In this document: positions 1-13,477 of the stretch, in pieces
How positions within the stretch are numbered: the first letter of the stretch is position 1
Layout: each line of letters starts with the position of its first letter
From: Ifrita kowaldi
Lineage: Eukaryota > Chordata > Aves > Passeriformes > Cinclosomatidae
NCBI GenBank assembly: GCA_013398055.1
Contig: VZRS01014569.1
Span: forward strand, 1 to 64,000
Direction: 5' to 3'
DNA: 64,000 nt
Program-made: the position numbers and the translations under genes
Notes under the pieces: model-generated
Told to the model about the DNA's origin: nothing
What the model saw: the letters and a program-made list of their open reading frames with translations, nothing else
Database searches by the model: none

Positions 1-2300
1 GGGTGCCTGGTGCTTAGCCAGTGCCAAAGCTCGACAGATGCAGAAGTGATTCAGATGTAATGTTAGAATAACTAAAATCCAGTCATCCAGTCCATCCTAT
101 TTCAACCGGAGAAAGGAGCTTCTCATCAGCAGACTCTTGAAACATAGGGTTTTTGTTTCATTGACCTGTAGCAAAGATGATGGCTTCATTGTTACTCAAT
201 TTCTGTGAAGTGTAACTGCCTGCAAAAATCAAAGCGCTAAAACATAGTGTTTAACAGTGATGCTCTCTTGCTGTGGCCCCCACATATGACGACAACTGCA
301 GAATACACCGCTGCCAAAATTGATTAAATACACACTGAACATTTAACTCTGCTTCGGACAAAATCAACGAGAAAAATATGGGTCTTTTCCTCTGCTCCTG
401 AGGTGACCAAAATCAGGTGAGAAAGCTCAGTCTGCCTCCAGGTCTCCCTGTACAGATTAGACAACAACTGGGGTACTTGTGTGGTACAGCAGCAGGAAGT
501 GGTCATCACTAGGAAAGTTGGTTTAGGGCTCTTTGCAGACTAACATCTGCAACATTAATTCTGTAGTCTTTTAAGTACAAAATACTACATTGACTTTCTC
601 TACCCAAAGTAAAACCTAGCCAGAAGATAAGTGAAAAGCTATCAGTCGAAACACCACTAAAATAAAACACTCCATGTGTGCACAAGACTTGCCTCCTTGT
701 GCCTTTCTACGGAAGAACATAGAACTCCACACACCAGAAGAAAAGAATGCTAAGCCAGATACACATAAGAGAATCAGAATGTCTAAGCTTTTTCCACTGC
801 TAAACATGAGGATTTCTACTGGGAAAGACCTGTAGGATAAAGTATAGAACATAGGGTCTTTACTCAAAAAGCAAGGAGCATGAAGAGATTTTAACTTGAA
901 CGGAGATTCATAATAAATTTCTCAATATATTTTCCCTGAAGGAAGAGATACAATGCAAATGGAAAACTTACTGGATTCCACTACATTTTCATCAGCAGGG
1001 TCTGACAATGGTTCACTTCATGCAAGCTAGTACTCTGTTCCTTTTCTGAGGGTTTCTAAGCAATCTTAAAGACAATAACTTCAGTTAGCAAGGCCGAATA
1101 TTTCTTCTTCTTCAGACATCCAGACCCTCCCCTGAAAGTAATGAATTTAGTTAAAAGCTTATGGCCTCCATCTAAAGATTAATAAGAAAGAATGGTGAAG
1201 AATACTAGCCTTTCAAACCTAAATTCCAGCTGGGTCCCCAAACTGTTTAGCACCTGACACTATTTTGTTTGAGTGGTCTTAGTACATTCAGTGACAGTAT
1301 GAATAAATTCCTTTTCCTCTTAAAGCTTTAAATTATTTGTATTCCCTCCTTTTCTTATAGTTTTATTTGACATTCACACTAATGTAATTATTTCAACAGC
1401 TGACATGCTCGAGTAGCAAAGATTTGAGTCGGTACTGTGTATAATTAGAAGAGGAATGAGTTTGACCTTGCTGACATAAAGAAAAAGCCAGGAGAGCTAT
1501 GGGTAGATACATATAAGAAAATAGGTAGACAGGTTGAACATAATTCTTTAGTAGAGTAGTAGCTAAAAAATGGAGGTATGTGTTGCTGAATGACATGGCA
1601 CAGGTCAAGATCAGCCAAAGAACATGGAACTCTGAAAGAAACAGGAATCAAAATGTCACGTCAAATTAGTCACTGGAATCAGTTCTGCATTATGGCTGGC
1701 TGTGACAACTGAACACTTAAAAATGTAAATAAAAAGAAAACTTTCTCCTCTGTAGGTCTTAAGGGCTTAAAACACCTGTTCACCAAGCTTACAAGAGACA
1801 AATTACAGCTGATAGGGAAGTTATAAAGTAATTTATAAAGAATTAATCAGAGAAACAAGATGCTTTTGTCCTAGAAATCAGCACTTCTACTGATTCAAGG
1901 AATTTGCATGCAAAGCCAGTCTTCTCCATGACTTGCTGCCATGCTTCATTTGTTCTGTTGTGAACTGTGAGGTCCTGGTTTGTATCCTCCCAATTCCACT
2001 TGCAGAAGTGCAAACACATTGTTGCACAAGCTAAATGGGCAGTTACAAGTGCAATCACTTGTTGGCACAAAATTGGTCACATTGAGCACAAAACAAATCA
2101 CAGTTCCTGTAATTACTTTGAAGCACTCATAAGCACACATATGGCATGCCGAAATTAATTCTAAAAAACTTCTTTGAGTATTTTTTCCCATAGATGTACA
2201 AAATCTACTATGAGAGTACATTATGCTTGTTCCTCATGAGTTTCCTGAATAGTTGCATAGGAAAGTTGAGGTCATATTAAGAAATTCATACAGTTCCTGA
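1..2300. other. Unique AT-rich noncoding stretch
   Basis: No gene, tandem repeat or recognisable transposon is visible. Open frames are short (up to about 90 codons), occur on both strands, overlap one another and resemble no family I know. The base composition is AT-rich with few CpGs, as in avian intergenic or intronic DNA. The right edge is approximate because the 5' end of the neighbouring LTR remnant is not sharply defined. Confidence 0.7.
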
Positions 2301-3050
2301 ATAAATCTCTTCTGCTAGACCAGGAGCTTTGCCATGGAGTTTGTATGGCATGGTTGTGGTAGAGAGGGGCTGCAGGGGTGGCTTCTGTGAGGAACTGGCA
2401 GAAGTTTCCCTCACATTTCACAGTGCCAGTGCTGAGCAGGTGGGAGCCTAAAAGAGACTGAAATCCCATGGGAAGCCCATGCTGGAGCAGGCTCCTTGCA
2501 GGACCTGTGGCCCTGTGGAAAGAGAAGCCCACACTGGAGCAGGTTTGCTGGCAGGACCTGTGACCCTGTGGGAGACCCTGGCTGGAGCAGCTCTTGAATA
2601 ACTGCAGCCCATGGGAAGGAGACCCATGTTGGAGAAGTTTGTGATGGACTGTCTTCCATGGGAAGAATCCCATGCTGGAGCAGGTGCAAGGAGCCCTACC
2701 CTGAGGAGGAAGGAGTGGCAGAGAACATGTGTGATGAACTGACCATTGTCCCCATAACCCATCCCCCTGCACCATTAGAGGGGGTGAGGGAGAGAAAGTG
2801 GGGAGTGAAGGTGAGCCCAGGAAGAAGGGAGGGATGAGGGGTGTTTTAAAATTTGTTTTAATGTCTCATTATCCTACTCTGATTCCATTGATAGTAAATT
2901 TGCGTCTCTTGTGCCCGTGGTGGTAACTGATGAATGATTTTCCCCTGTTTGACCCATGAGCTTTCTTTTATCTTTTCCCTCCCCCATCCAGCTGTGGAGG
3001 GGAGCAGCTTTGGTGGGCACTTGGTGTCCAGCCTGGGTCAACCCACCACA
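2300..3050 (+). mobile_element. Degenerate avian LTR (ERVL-like), probably a solo LTR
   Basis: The segment is G-rich and unlike its AT-rich flanks. It has a series of diverged units containing CATGGGAAG and CTGGAGCAG (about 2464-2683), then a G/A-rich stretch (2775-2850), a T-rich part, and a terminal region that includes GGTGGGCAC and ends ACCCACCACA at 3050. I recognise this order from memory as the 3' portion of an LTR common in bird genomes and associate it with class III (ERVL-like) elements; the family name is uncertain. The terminal CA fits an LTR edge. The matching 5' TG edge is not recognisable, so the start is approximate. No gag, pol or env remnant is visible beside it. Where I would expect an AATAAA polyadenylation signal (near 2890) the sequence reads TAGTAAAT, which suggests decay. 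A 167-codon minus-strand open frame over 2272-2775 is a by-product of the repeat array, not a gene. Confidence 0.6.
2464..2683 (+). repeat. Diverged GGAGCAG-type repeat array inside the LTR
   Basis: Five related units are readable, starting near 2464, 2524, 2572, 2608 and 2655, about 40-60 bp apart. The best units pair CCATGGGAAG with CCATGCTGGAGCAG. The others have lost one half or carry substitutions (for example TTGGAGAAG in the fourth). The array lies wholly within the LTR remnant, so it is probably an ancestral feature of that family and not a new local expansion. Confidence 0.65.
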
Positions 3051-6000
3051 GCAATGTATCCAAAAGCTGAGGAAAAGTGAAGGTGTTAATGATTTTGAGT
3101 TAGAAATAAACCTTTTAGTAAATAGCTTACACTAAACAAGGAAATGCAGAAAGGGTAAAATCTTGCTCTCCAATACAGAGGCTAGAAAATTTACAACACA
3201 ATATCAAACAGTTTACTTTCCAAGAAATAATGTGAATATTATCTTGATTTGAAGATTCAGCAGTTGAACGCTCATGAGTTCCACTTGAAGAACTGAAGTT
3301 TCCAATTGAAACTCAGTCAAAACTGACAGTTTATCTGTGGTCTCTCTTCAGGCTACTGTTACAAAATTAACAACTGCACCCCAAAAGTGGATAACTGAGT
3401 AAATATTTCCAGATATTATGTTTAAGTGTCTCAATTCTTTGTTACTCAAGCAAAGTGTTAATAGGATCTCAACATCTATTATAAATTTTTATCACTCTTA
3501 CAATGACGTGTGTACAAACAGAAAAATTAAAGTAAATACACATCAAATAGGAAACTAATTATAAAGACAGGAAGGAAGCATTTTAGTGGTTCAATCCGCA
3601 TTGTAGACAGAATATTTTTTACTGGAAAAGAGAGGGAGAAATAAAGCACAATCTATCAGGGCTTCCTTACGTTTCAATCTCTACTTGGCCAGAGTCCTGA
3701 GCTGCATATATGATTGCATATGCAGCAAGCTACATTCAGGGCTCTTCCCCTTCTTTCTCCCAAAAGATGTTGAGACATATATTGTCATACATGACCTAGC
3801 AGAGCAGTGGTCTGAAAAAGAGAGGAATAATTAAAATTGGAGAAAGCAAATAATCTCATTCTGACTTTTCTGTGTGAGTCAATGCACAACAGAAGTCTCT
3901 GTAATGCTGAAGGTTGTGGAGCCTCATAGAAAATCTTAGTAGAAAAACCTTTGTCCCCAGGCAAGCTTATTTGCAGATGTTACAATCATATGCTCCCACA
4001 GAGAAGTGAATAATGTCACGAAAACCCAGATCCTTCTGCTTCTGGTGCCGCAAGATCATGCAAAGAATTGACTCTGTAATGGGCAGGAAGAGTCTATGTA
4101 AAAATGAGCATGTTTGGCAATGTTGGTAAAGCTGTGTATGCAATTAAATCATACCAGCCACTCAAACACCATTTTTACCACAGCCACATGAACATGTGGA
4201 TTTGAGAAAAACCAGGAGGAGGACATCATGTGCTCCAATATAGGGGCCCTTCCTTGTTGTCTTCTTTTCCTGCTGGTTCAAGCAATTAAAACCAGCATTG
4301 ATCTGACCTTGCTAGGTTAGCTTTGAAGGAACTGAAACTCCCACCTGAATTTGGTCTGATTCTTCTGCCTTGTACATAGAGAAAGCCCATAATTAAAGCT
4401 CATCACCTTCTCTTCATCAGTCTTTTAAACTTCCATAGTTTTAGTGCTGGATTTTCATATGAGGCATGTTTTTATTTTCCCTAATAATCCCCTTAAGCCA
4501 CAACCCCAGGAGCCTATTCATTGCCAGCACCATGCAGGACAATGGAAAAAAGAAGCCTTAGTTTTAACCAAATGCTGGTCCATGGAACCAAACGGGGAGT
4601 GAAGCCAGCTACGTGACCCCATGCAGGCTCCTATTGTTGGCTCTAACCCTTTGCAAGTTGTCCTGATCCTTTTTCAGTACAGCACACCAGCTAACAGAAT
4701 AGGTGCAACCTGGTCCAGTTATGCTCACGGTCTCAGATAACCCGAGCATTAGCTGTGTGTCTTGGTTCTCTGACTATCCCTGCCTGTTTCATAAATTTCA
4801 TAGCTTCTATTTATTTTTGGAATTTATTTTCCTGTGAAGAAATGAGTTCCCTTCAGAGCAAAGCCTGGGTGTGCCTGTGGGTCTAGACAGTTCGCAGGCA
4901 GGACTCTGCTGGAATGGCACTGAACAAGTGTAGCTTTTTCTTCCCCATACTGTCCTCCAAATTGTCCCAGAGAACTTTACGTGTTCATTCCTGCCTCTAT
5001 GAAGTACAATGGCATACAATGCATACCCTCAGTAGTATTTCATAAAAAGAACACTCTAGTCAACTCCAGGAACCAGTTAAAATGTTCCTCACAACTTGAA
5101 TGGAAAAGCATCACAAAATATTGTGAGAGTATTACAACAAAAGAAAATCCCTACTAGTCATAACAACCTAGTTCAGCATTTTCTCTCTTTCAGGGGCATT
5201 AGGAGATAAAATTCCAGGAGCACACTTGGATCCTGTGGCTCACTCACCCTGTGCTTTCTCAGTTTCTGCAGCAACCAGTTAGGAATATTAGAGGGCAGAG
5301 TCTTGATGGTTTGTGTCTGTTAATTGACCTGCTGTCCATGAATTTGCCTAAGCTCTTTCTAAGGCTGCCAGTGCTGTCTGTCTCCAGAAGGTCACTACGC
5401 TATGTAAAAAGGTACTTTCTTTAACCTGTTTTAAATCAATCGTGCTTAGTTTAATGAATTACTCCATAGTCCTAGTATTGTGGAGGGTGGTGAAAAAAGA
5501 TTCTACACTTACATTATCCAGGCCTTCACAATTCCCTCTCCACAGCCTTCTCCTTTCAAACTAAAACATGCCAACCCTTCCAGTCTCACTTTCTAAAGCA
5601 GCTGCTCCATCCATTGGTTATTTTAGTCGCCAACACAACTTATCCATAACACTTATCCTGCTAATCGAGACTTAATGCTGGAGCAGATGCACTTAGCAGT
5701 GTTGAATTTAACTACTAATTCCATGGTTTCCCATTATCTCATTAAAAGCTTGTGTTCTGGCACTAATGCAGCCTATGCAATGGAGCACCTGAGCAGGGGT
5801 GGCCAGTGTCAGAGAACAGGATGAGAAAATCCTCACGGTTAACATGAATATGAAGAAATACTAAGCAAATGCTCAGGCTGAAATGTATTTGAATACCTCT
5901 GAATTCCTTGAAAGACAACCAAAAGCACCTCATCAAACTCTGATCTCATATCACTTTCATTGTTGTGAAACTGTGTTGACTTTGCTGGCTTGATCTTCAA

Positions 6001-9000
6001 ATGTATGCCAGTATAAATAAGAGAAGATTCTGGCCCAGGGCTTTTTGCTCCCTGTAGCTTGGCAAAATTACTAGAGATGCTGGAAATGAAGGCCTGAGGA
6101 ACACTATGCTCAGGCTGCATGCATCCTTCCTATTGTCAGGCTCTGCAAGGCACAGAAAAACTCTGAGATTTACAGGAGATATTTTAAAAGCAGTAACCTC
6201 AAAAAACCACTTACATTTCCCCTGCACTTTTCTCCTGCATCACCTATCAACAGAAAGGGTTAGACAGAAACACTACTGTGGTGGAGATTTGCAAGACAAC
6301 TTCCTGGAAACCCGCAAATAAACTACTAAAATATAAGTGACAGGACCATGACAAAATTGCATGTAGGTAGAATCATCTGACCTCATTGAAGGCACAGGCT
6401 TTTGTGGGGTGACAGAGGCATGCCCAGGCAGTCAATGAGCTGTGATGAACATAAGCAGAGGAGATGGATATGACAAACACAGCTTTGAGAGAAACACAAA
6501 GCTTTTGGAAGCCTTTGGGTGGGATTGGATCTAATCATCCTATACATCTGATTTCACCTGTCTCTCCTAATATTTTAGTGTTCTTTATTCTGGAGTAATA
6601 ATTAGAAAAGTACATATACACATAGCCATGTTTTAAAATTACATGTATGCAATTTTAAAACTGTCAGAGAAGGGAAAAAGAAAACCTTACTCTTTCTTCA
6701 ACTCCTAGAGAAAAGATACACGATTTTGCTTCAAGTGCTACTCAACCACCACAAAGCCTGGCATTCGGGGAAGTCTTCCTGACTTTGCAACTTTTTGCTT
6801 TGACCCATCATAACAACCCTTATCATTGTCTCTACCAGAACAAGAAGTTAGGTCATTATCTGTAACCATAGCAGCAGGAGTAGGCAATTGAATGTTCTGG
6901 ATTAAATGCATCCATCATCAGGCACTGCTAAGTGCTAAAATGTTGCTGTAAAGAAAAACTTGGGAAAAGAGGACAGATTTAGATTTTTAATGGCTGCCAT
7001 GCCTTAGTGAGAGGGGTCTCTCTCTTCTAAAACTACAATAATGCAGATAGAAACAATGTATGAGTCTGGTTAACTTTTTACTACCTCAGCCACCTAAGCA
7101 GCATGTAAAAATAAGTTTGCTAGGTATTTCACAGCAAAAAAGCATCAGGAGTGCTGAGTTCTTAAAGTTTTTGTGGATTTCATTTTAGAATCATATTTTA
7201 TATTATTTTTCCCTATCTTTCTGCTGTTTAATTGCCTGTAAAACTTAGTTTTACCAAAGATTAAATGCTTGTTTTATCACAGTGAAGTTCTCTTAGTGAC
7301 TGGGTGTAAGAATAGATGCATTCAGCTGAAATATTGCTAAAAATAAGAAATCAAATAGTAATTATCAGCTGGTCATTTTTTAAAATGATTTTTTGTTTTC
7401 CAGGCAGTGTTTTCAGTAGCCACATAAGCTAAAATGTGTATACATTCAACATCTTCTCACAGACAACCTAAAATATTCACTAATTTTTAAAATTCATTTG
7501 TTTAGCATTCATACCAGCAGTCTATCAACTTCCTCAAGGAATGAGTTATGCAAGGCTTCTCTAAATAGGCAAAAAGGATATTATCAAATCACTTTGGAAA
7601 AATGTTGTCGATAAAGAAGGTAACAAACGATTAACCATTTCAATAACCATTAACCAGGATCATAATTTATTAGTCAATATGGCTCTTGTACTGCACTGAT
7701 AGGCCTTCCCAGAGACACAGAAGGTACATTCCTCTTTAGTCACACTGTACTTACATCAGCAGATCTACCTGAGTAATCTTTTTTTTCCACACCTTTTATA
7801 TACTTAATATCTCCCCACAGATACAGACGTGCATTCTTTGTTGTATGCAGCTCTTGTATTTTATCATCATGATTTCCCAGAGCCTTTTTAAATGGCCACA
7901 AACCACCTGCTATTAGAGCCATTGCTTTGGTGCAGTCCGTCAGTGCATACAGACATTGTGTTTCTGTGAGATGAGGAGGAATATCTGAAGAGGGAAAGTA
8001 AATAGCGACAATACTCACAGAGCAGGTGCATAAAAATAACACCTAGAGACACATTCTGGTTTGGCCTCCAGATCTTCCCACCAGATCTGGCCTACTGTGG
8101 ATGGTGCACTCCAGGCAGAGGCACAGTTTTGTCCCTGCTTTATGTACTATTAAAATACATATGTAACTAGTTTAGTTAAGAGCATTCACAGTATGAAGTC
8201 ATTAATTTTGAAAAATTTTTTGACACTGTCATATTGAATATCCAGAACCCACTTCATACTGGAACAGAACCACCTTTTCCCAAAACATCATTTTGTAGTT
8301 CTCAGAAGGAGGTGGTTTTGACTTTCCCCAGCCTCGTTTGCATTTACAACCTGTGGTCATGTTTCAAATTGAAAATATGTGACACAGCTATACCATGGCT
8401 GAGAATACTTGTCTACATTATGTCCCATTCTTCAAAGTTCAAATATTATCTCACAGCTATTCTGACAATCTTTCCACTGTAACAGAGGCATCATTTTATC
8501 CACACAGCTCTTCCTGTTCCAACTAGAAAATATTGCTATTTACATATGTAAAGCCAAACCTCAGTGCTGAGATTAAAGTTATCTCATAGGCATTCACAAA
8601 TGAGTAGGACTTCATGTAAATAATAACTGAATTCAGTCTCAAGGAACAGATATTCATCTCAGTCTGGTAAAAGTGCTGACAGTCTCCTCCCAAAGTAACT
8701 AGGTTAAGCCCATGAAGGCAAAAGAATATAGAAAATGGGGGGAGAAGGTAGCACTAACCAGCAGATGGCTGACGTAGTGTCCTTCTCTGGTCCTCTTCAA
8801 ATCATGGTAGACTACACTAAAAACACAGCTGTCCTTTTGACAAAAGGCTCATCAGACTGAGCAAGATGTCCCTTGGCTTTCTGTGGCCTCAGGTACTGCT
8901 ACCCTTTAGAAAAGGAGCTGTCCAGCAAGACCTGGGAATGGCTATAAAATCAGTCAAAAAAAGATCAAAAGCAACCAGGGAAAGCTTTAAGCTACCTGCA

Positions 9001-10048
9001 GACACTATCAAGAGAAGACAAGTGAACATAAGATTCTTGTTTTTCTAGGTGAGGCATCTGTATCATGCTAAAGGTAGACTGAAACAATCTGTCTTCTCAG
9101 ACAGACAGACTGAAAAAGAGAGACTCAAAAAACTCATATGGGTAATTCCTTTTCACATTCACAACAGATATACAGGAAAAGTTTAAGTCATGTCCAGTGT
9201 TATTTGTTGTCTGAATTATGATGCAACGTTAGTGACTCACTGTGGCACATCTGTGGATACAAAACAATTATGTTACCCAGAGGATTCTAAGTTCTTGTTC
9301 ATTGTCTTAAAAAAAGAAATGGAAGACCAGGAACCCCAGTAGATATGGATATTAAGGGACTGATTGACATTCCATTAAAGTCAGAAGGGAGAAGCTACAT
9401 CTCACTACAGTGTAGATTTCTATATATAAACTTCTGGCCATGAACTTTCTTCATAATCAATAGAGGAAAGATCAGTAAACTCAGAAAACTTTAAGGTATA
9501 GCACTCCTTATCCTATAGAAGGCAGAAGCTTTTGGTCAGATCAATCACACTCTCAACACTTGTCTCCATTGGATTTGACTACAATAGGATAAATATCTCA
9601 GACACAGTTTTACAGTGTGGATATCAAAAGATAGATAAGGTAATTTCCACCAGGGGATTTCACGTCATCTACAATGTGCACTGTCAGAAACTTTGCTCGG
9701 GAAAAAGATGGCAAAAAAAGATGAAGGAATGAGTCAAAGCAAAAGAAATATTAAGATAAGAAGCAGCTAGCTCAACTGTTATCTGCTGTTGAGTTTATTC
9801 TCTTATTTGGATTGTATTATATTTTACTATCCCTTCTTTGACAAGGCTAAGACTGTGTTCTAAGAGGTAAATCTTATGTCACGGGAATATTTCGAAGACA
9901 TGGGATGAAAGGCACAGCAATCCAAGTCATAGAGGCCAGTCTGCAAGATCCTAAAGGTTTCCAGAGCATGTTAATGCAGCTAAAACAGTACAGGCACTCC
10001 TGAAAATAACCTCCTAACCTACTATAACCTCCTGTTGCTGGGTGATTC
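3051..10048. other. Unique noncoding stretch, about 7 kb
   Basis: No gene or transposon is recognised. Open frames here (for example 100 codons on minus at 7740-8042 and 82 codons on plus at 8234-8482) have no recognisable domain, no plausible splice context and no family resemblance. The stretch is AT-rich and contains a perfect inverted repeat at 6630-6661, listed separately. Old, highly diverged repeats could be missed by eye. Confidence 0.65.
6630..6661. repeat. Perfect 11-bp inverted repeat
   Basis: GTTTTAAAATT at 6630-6640 is the exact reverse complement of AATTTTAAAAC at 6651-6661, separated by 10 bases. The stem is almost all A/T, so a cruciform would be weak. The surroundings are AT-rich, so chance occurrence is plausible. 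Confidence 0.75.
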
Positions 10049-10099
10049 TTTTTTTTTTTTTTTTTTTNNNNNNNNNNTTTTTTTTTTTTTTTTTTTTTT
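10049..10099. repeat. Poly-T tract containing a 10-N gap
   Basis: T runs on both sides of ten Ns (10068-10077), giving about 19 T on the left and 22 T on the right. The Ns mark an assembly gap or low-quality homopolymer, so the true length is unknown. It could be the poly-A tail of something retroposed on the minus strand, but the sequence just to the right shows neither a nearby reverse-complement AATAAA nor any family I recognise. Confidence 0.9.
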
Positions 10100-13000
10100 A
10101 GCATTGGCACTATAATCATTCCCTTCTCTTCATTTGATTAATCACAAAGGGCAATATTTTCATGCCTGGAACTAGGCCATATTTTTAATGTATGTTTTTA
10201 TGATATTTACACAGCAGTTGGAATTAGAGAAGATTGTCATTAGACCTCCATTCCTGCATTCCATCAGATAAACAAAACATTATCTGGGTTGACGGTTGAT
10301 TAGGTTCACCTTGACAAAGGGGTCAATGTCTGAGGCTTCACCCGGCAAATTCATAACCACAGACTTCAAGGGGAATTTTTGCTAGTAATTAACTTGAACT
10401 AGCTTCTGGAATAGGAATTTAAGGGCTTTACTTTGGTATTGTTTATCAGCTCAGACATCTAAATTTCACTGACTTCTCAAAGAGGTGAGCATGCAGAATG
10501 CACAATGTTTTCCTTGGGATATGAACTGCGGGTCTGTGACTGCTAAACAATCAGCTATATGGATTCCTCAAACCACTCTCACGATCAATCTGAAATAATA
10601 GTTACATAATAACCCACTATTATGGGCAAAAACATAAATAGTCATGAAATTAAAAACATATATCCATCCATAACATGAAAAAGTTGGATAATTTCCCTGA
10701 ACCTTGTTACATCAATTTACCAAATAGTAAGAGAATTTACTCATAGTTTACCAGATGTTAATATGTCAAAAAAATTAGTTAGGTTCCACTTTCACTGGAG
10801 AGGCAGAAAGAAAATTCACATGCATAAGCATTCGTATACATATACACCCACTCTTACATACCTTTTTTTCCCCCAGAAGATATTTTGTTTAGACTGAGAA
10901 TCTGAGCCATCATATGAGAGCATCGTCAGCTATTTCGAAGCTCCTGTGAAGGGTCATAATATTTTCTGATTGTCTGCACTAGAGGGGAGATCTATCCTCG
11001 GGAGTGAAAGGAAACCAGGAAACAGTGTTGGGCATGGATTAGTCTTAAATTCCAAGCTGCTATAAAAGTGCCTTGGTTATAAAATTGCATAAGCCTGTAT
11101 GTGTTCTGAGACCAAGGAAACTGACTTCCTTTCTGTGCTGATTTTTCAGCCCACAAGCTATTTCCTTAGCAAAACCAGTTTATGACAGAACTCTGTTGTA
11201 AATGTCTCTCAGAACAGACCGTGGGACAGCTTTACACTCAGAGCCATTGTGTTACTGTACACTGGCAGCTGATGGCTCTCACCTCCTGCATTCAGCACCT
11301 TCCCAGACTGGGTTGTTAACAGCTGAGTTTCTGTGTGAGATTCTGACAATCATTTGCAAAAAGCACAAAAAGTGAATATAAATATATATATTTTTATTTA
11401 AGCTGGAGCCTAGCTGGATTTTAAGGCATTCTTATACCTGCCTTCATTGCTGGCCTGAAATTGATTAAGAAACTTGAGTGAAATGGCCAAAATTGGAGGA
11501 TCATTGGATCAGACAGGATTAGAAGGGCCTAGGACCCATTTGACTTTTATTATTGCCTAGTACCTTGACCCACATAGTGTGCCTAGAGGATGGTTTCAAA
11601 GCTTTGTAAAAATATGGCTTCTTTATCATTCCTGGATTGTTTCCAGCAACAAATATTAGCAGCTCACCATGATCTTTCCTCTTGGCAATATTCAGCTAAA
11701 TGAGTGTCTGCTCTCAGCTCTACTGACATAAATCCAAGGCAATGTCACTAAACCAGAAGGAGATATTTAGTTCTGTTCCTTCAACTCCATTGACTTCAGG
11801 GACTTGTATCAGTAACTCAGGGCATAGACTAAACACTCTGCCCTCTTTTCAGGTTTACTCTAGGACCACTGAATTCAAATTTGACCCACAGTCATGTCAT
11901 CACTTGAGAAGCCTCCTAACTGGAGAAACTACATCAGGTTGTTGGTATTGTTTCAAATAATTGTCCTTTCTTGAGAAATCTTCTTCATACTAGTGACAGT
12001 GGCTTCCTTCTAATGCGTGGGCTGCTGAAGGTATTAAATCAAAAGTCAATATAGAGAGCAATTTTGGATAAAATATAAAAAATTGAAAAATATAAAGTTC
12101 TGGCAACAAAAACTGGAAGACGGTTTAATGTAGGTGACATCTAAGTAAGTGCATAAGAAAATGTCTTGTTCAGTCATGATCTCTGCATGGAAAACAGTGG
12201 CCATAGTGATTTAAGTATGTACAGGAGACACACAGAGAAGTGTTGGGCAAGGTAACCTGTAGACAGCATATCTGAAAGGAAAATCAGTGTTGAATTATTA
12301 GTGTCTCTAATTTTAGTGCCAGATTTCCCACAGACTTCAGGGCAAGCAAGCCTTCTGTCCTATCCTTGATGATCACAGATTGTCCCAAACTTAATTATTC
12401 ATTATGTCATCCAGCCTGGTAATTACAGTATCTAAAAGTTTTTAAAGTTCTTCTTTAAGGTTGCATAAGCAAATAACAACTTGATGGAGTTAGAAGAATT
12501 AACAGTTTTACCACTTTCAGGTAACCTTTTTCTGTCACACAGGGAAGTGTCACAAATCAGTTTCTGTATTACAAGTGAGTGAATATGTACACCACACAAG
12601 GAGAAAGTCCATGGTATTATTCCCTTTGCTTTGCTCTGAGTGAGCCTCGGGAAGCTATTCACTCTGCTGTAAAGGTGTTTGTGAGAACCACACCGCTCAT
12701 CAGATCAGAGGGAAAAACCCTCTTTGTGCTCCTGCAGTTTATCTGCCTGCATGTTTGATCTGCTACTCTGTTTAATTTTCTTGGAATGGTCTTGCCAGGA
12801 ATGTACGCACATTTTCAGAAATTCATTTCTCCTGGCCTTTCAGAAACACGTGACTCATTTCCTTTCCACAGTGACATCTCTCGTCAGAAGTATCAGCAGA
12901 AATAAAGCAGTTATCTTGGATCATCAGTGATTTGCATATCTCTGTTAATCGTTTAACCCTGAAAATCTAGACAAAATATTCAAAATATTATTCAGCTTCA

Positions 13001-13477
13001 GTGGGATTTGTTGCTCTTTGTTGCACAAAGCTGTTTCAATATCTTTGAAAATCAGGCCAATCTGAGAAACTGAACTACAGACACAAGAACTCATGTTTGG
13101 GTTTCAGTTCTTCAAGTTCTGGCCTTCATTAATTTTAACAGGGAAAAAAAAACAGGAAAAAAACAATAACAGTGCATTTTGCCCAAGAACTATTGCAGTA
13201 TCAGTTCAGTAATGAGAGACATTGTCAACAGGCCACTAAGCTGATCTAGTACAATTTCAGATTAGCTGATCAGCATTTAATAGCTTTGATGATCATTTGC
13301 TGAAAGTTTGCCATGTTATCTGTGTGCCATGTTGTCCTGTACCCAAGGTGCACAAATGTTTCTCAGGCTCACCTTCCAAGAGGGAAAAAAAAAAAAAAGA
13401 AACTACAGATTTTCTGTGAGAAGCTAAGTGCAATAAATGCAATCTGTGATACTCTGGTACAAGAGGACATAGACCTA
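10100..13477. other. Unique noncoding stretch
   Basis: AT-rich sequence with no recognisable gene or mobile element. It holds a short (AT)n-like patch near 11375-11400 and a 16-base A run near 13384-13399, shortly before the CR1 fragment. Open frames are 60-113 codons long. The 113-codon minus frame at 13293-13634 crosses into the CR1 fragment and is not a gene. Confidence 0.65.

Noticed and set aside
2272..2775. 167-codon minus-strand open frame and two overlapping ones of 92 and 104 codons
   Set aside because: They lie in the LTR repeat array, where the recurring unit lacks stops in several frames. The protein is a repeat of the DNA unit, not a gene.
2775..2850. Possible G-quadruplex in the G-rich part of the LTR
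   Set aside because: Several G runs are present, but the spacing between four consecutive runs is longer than usual for a stable quadruplex.
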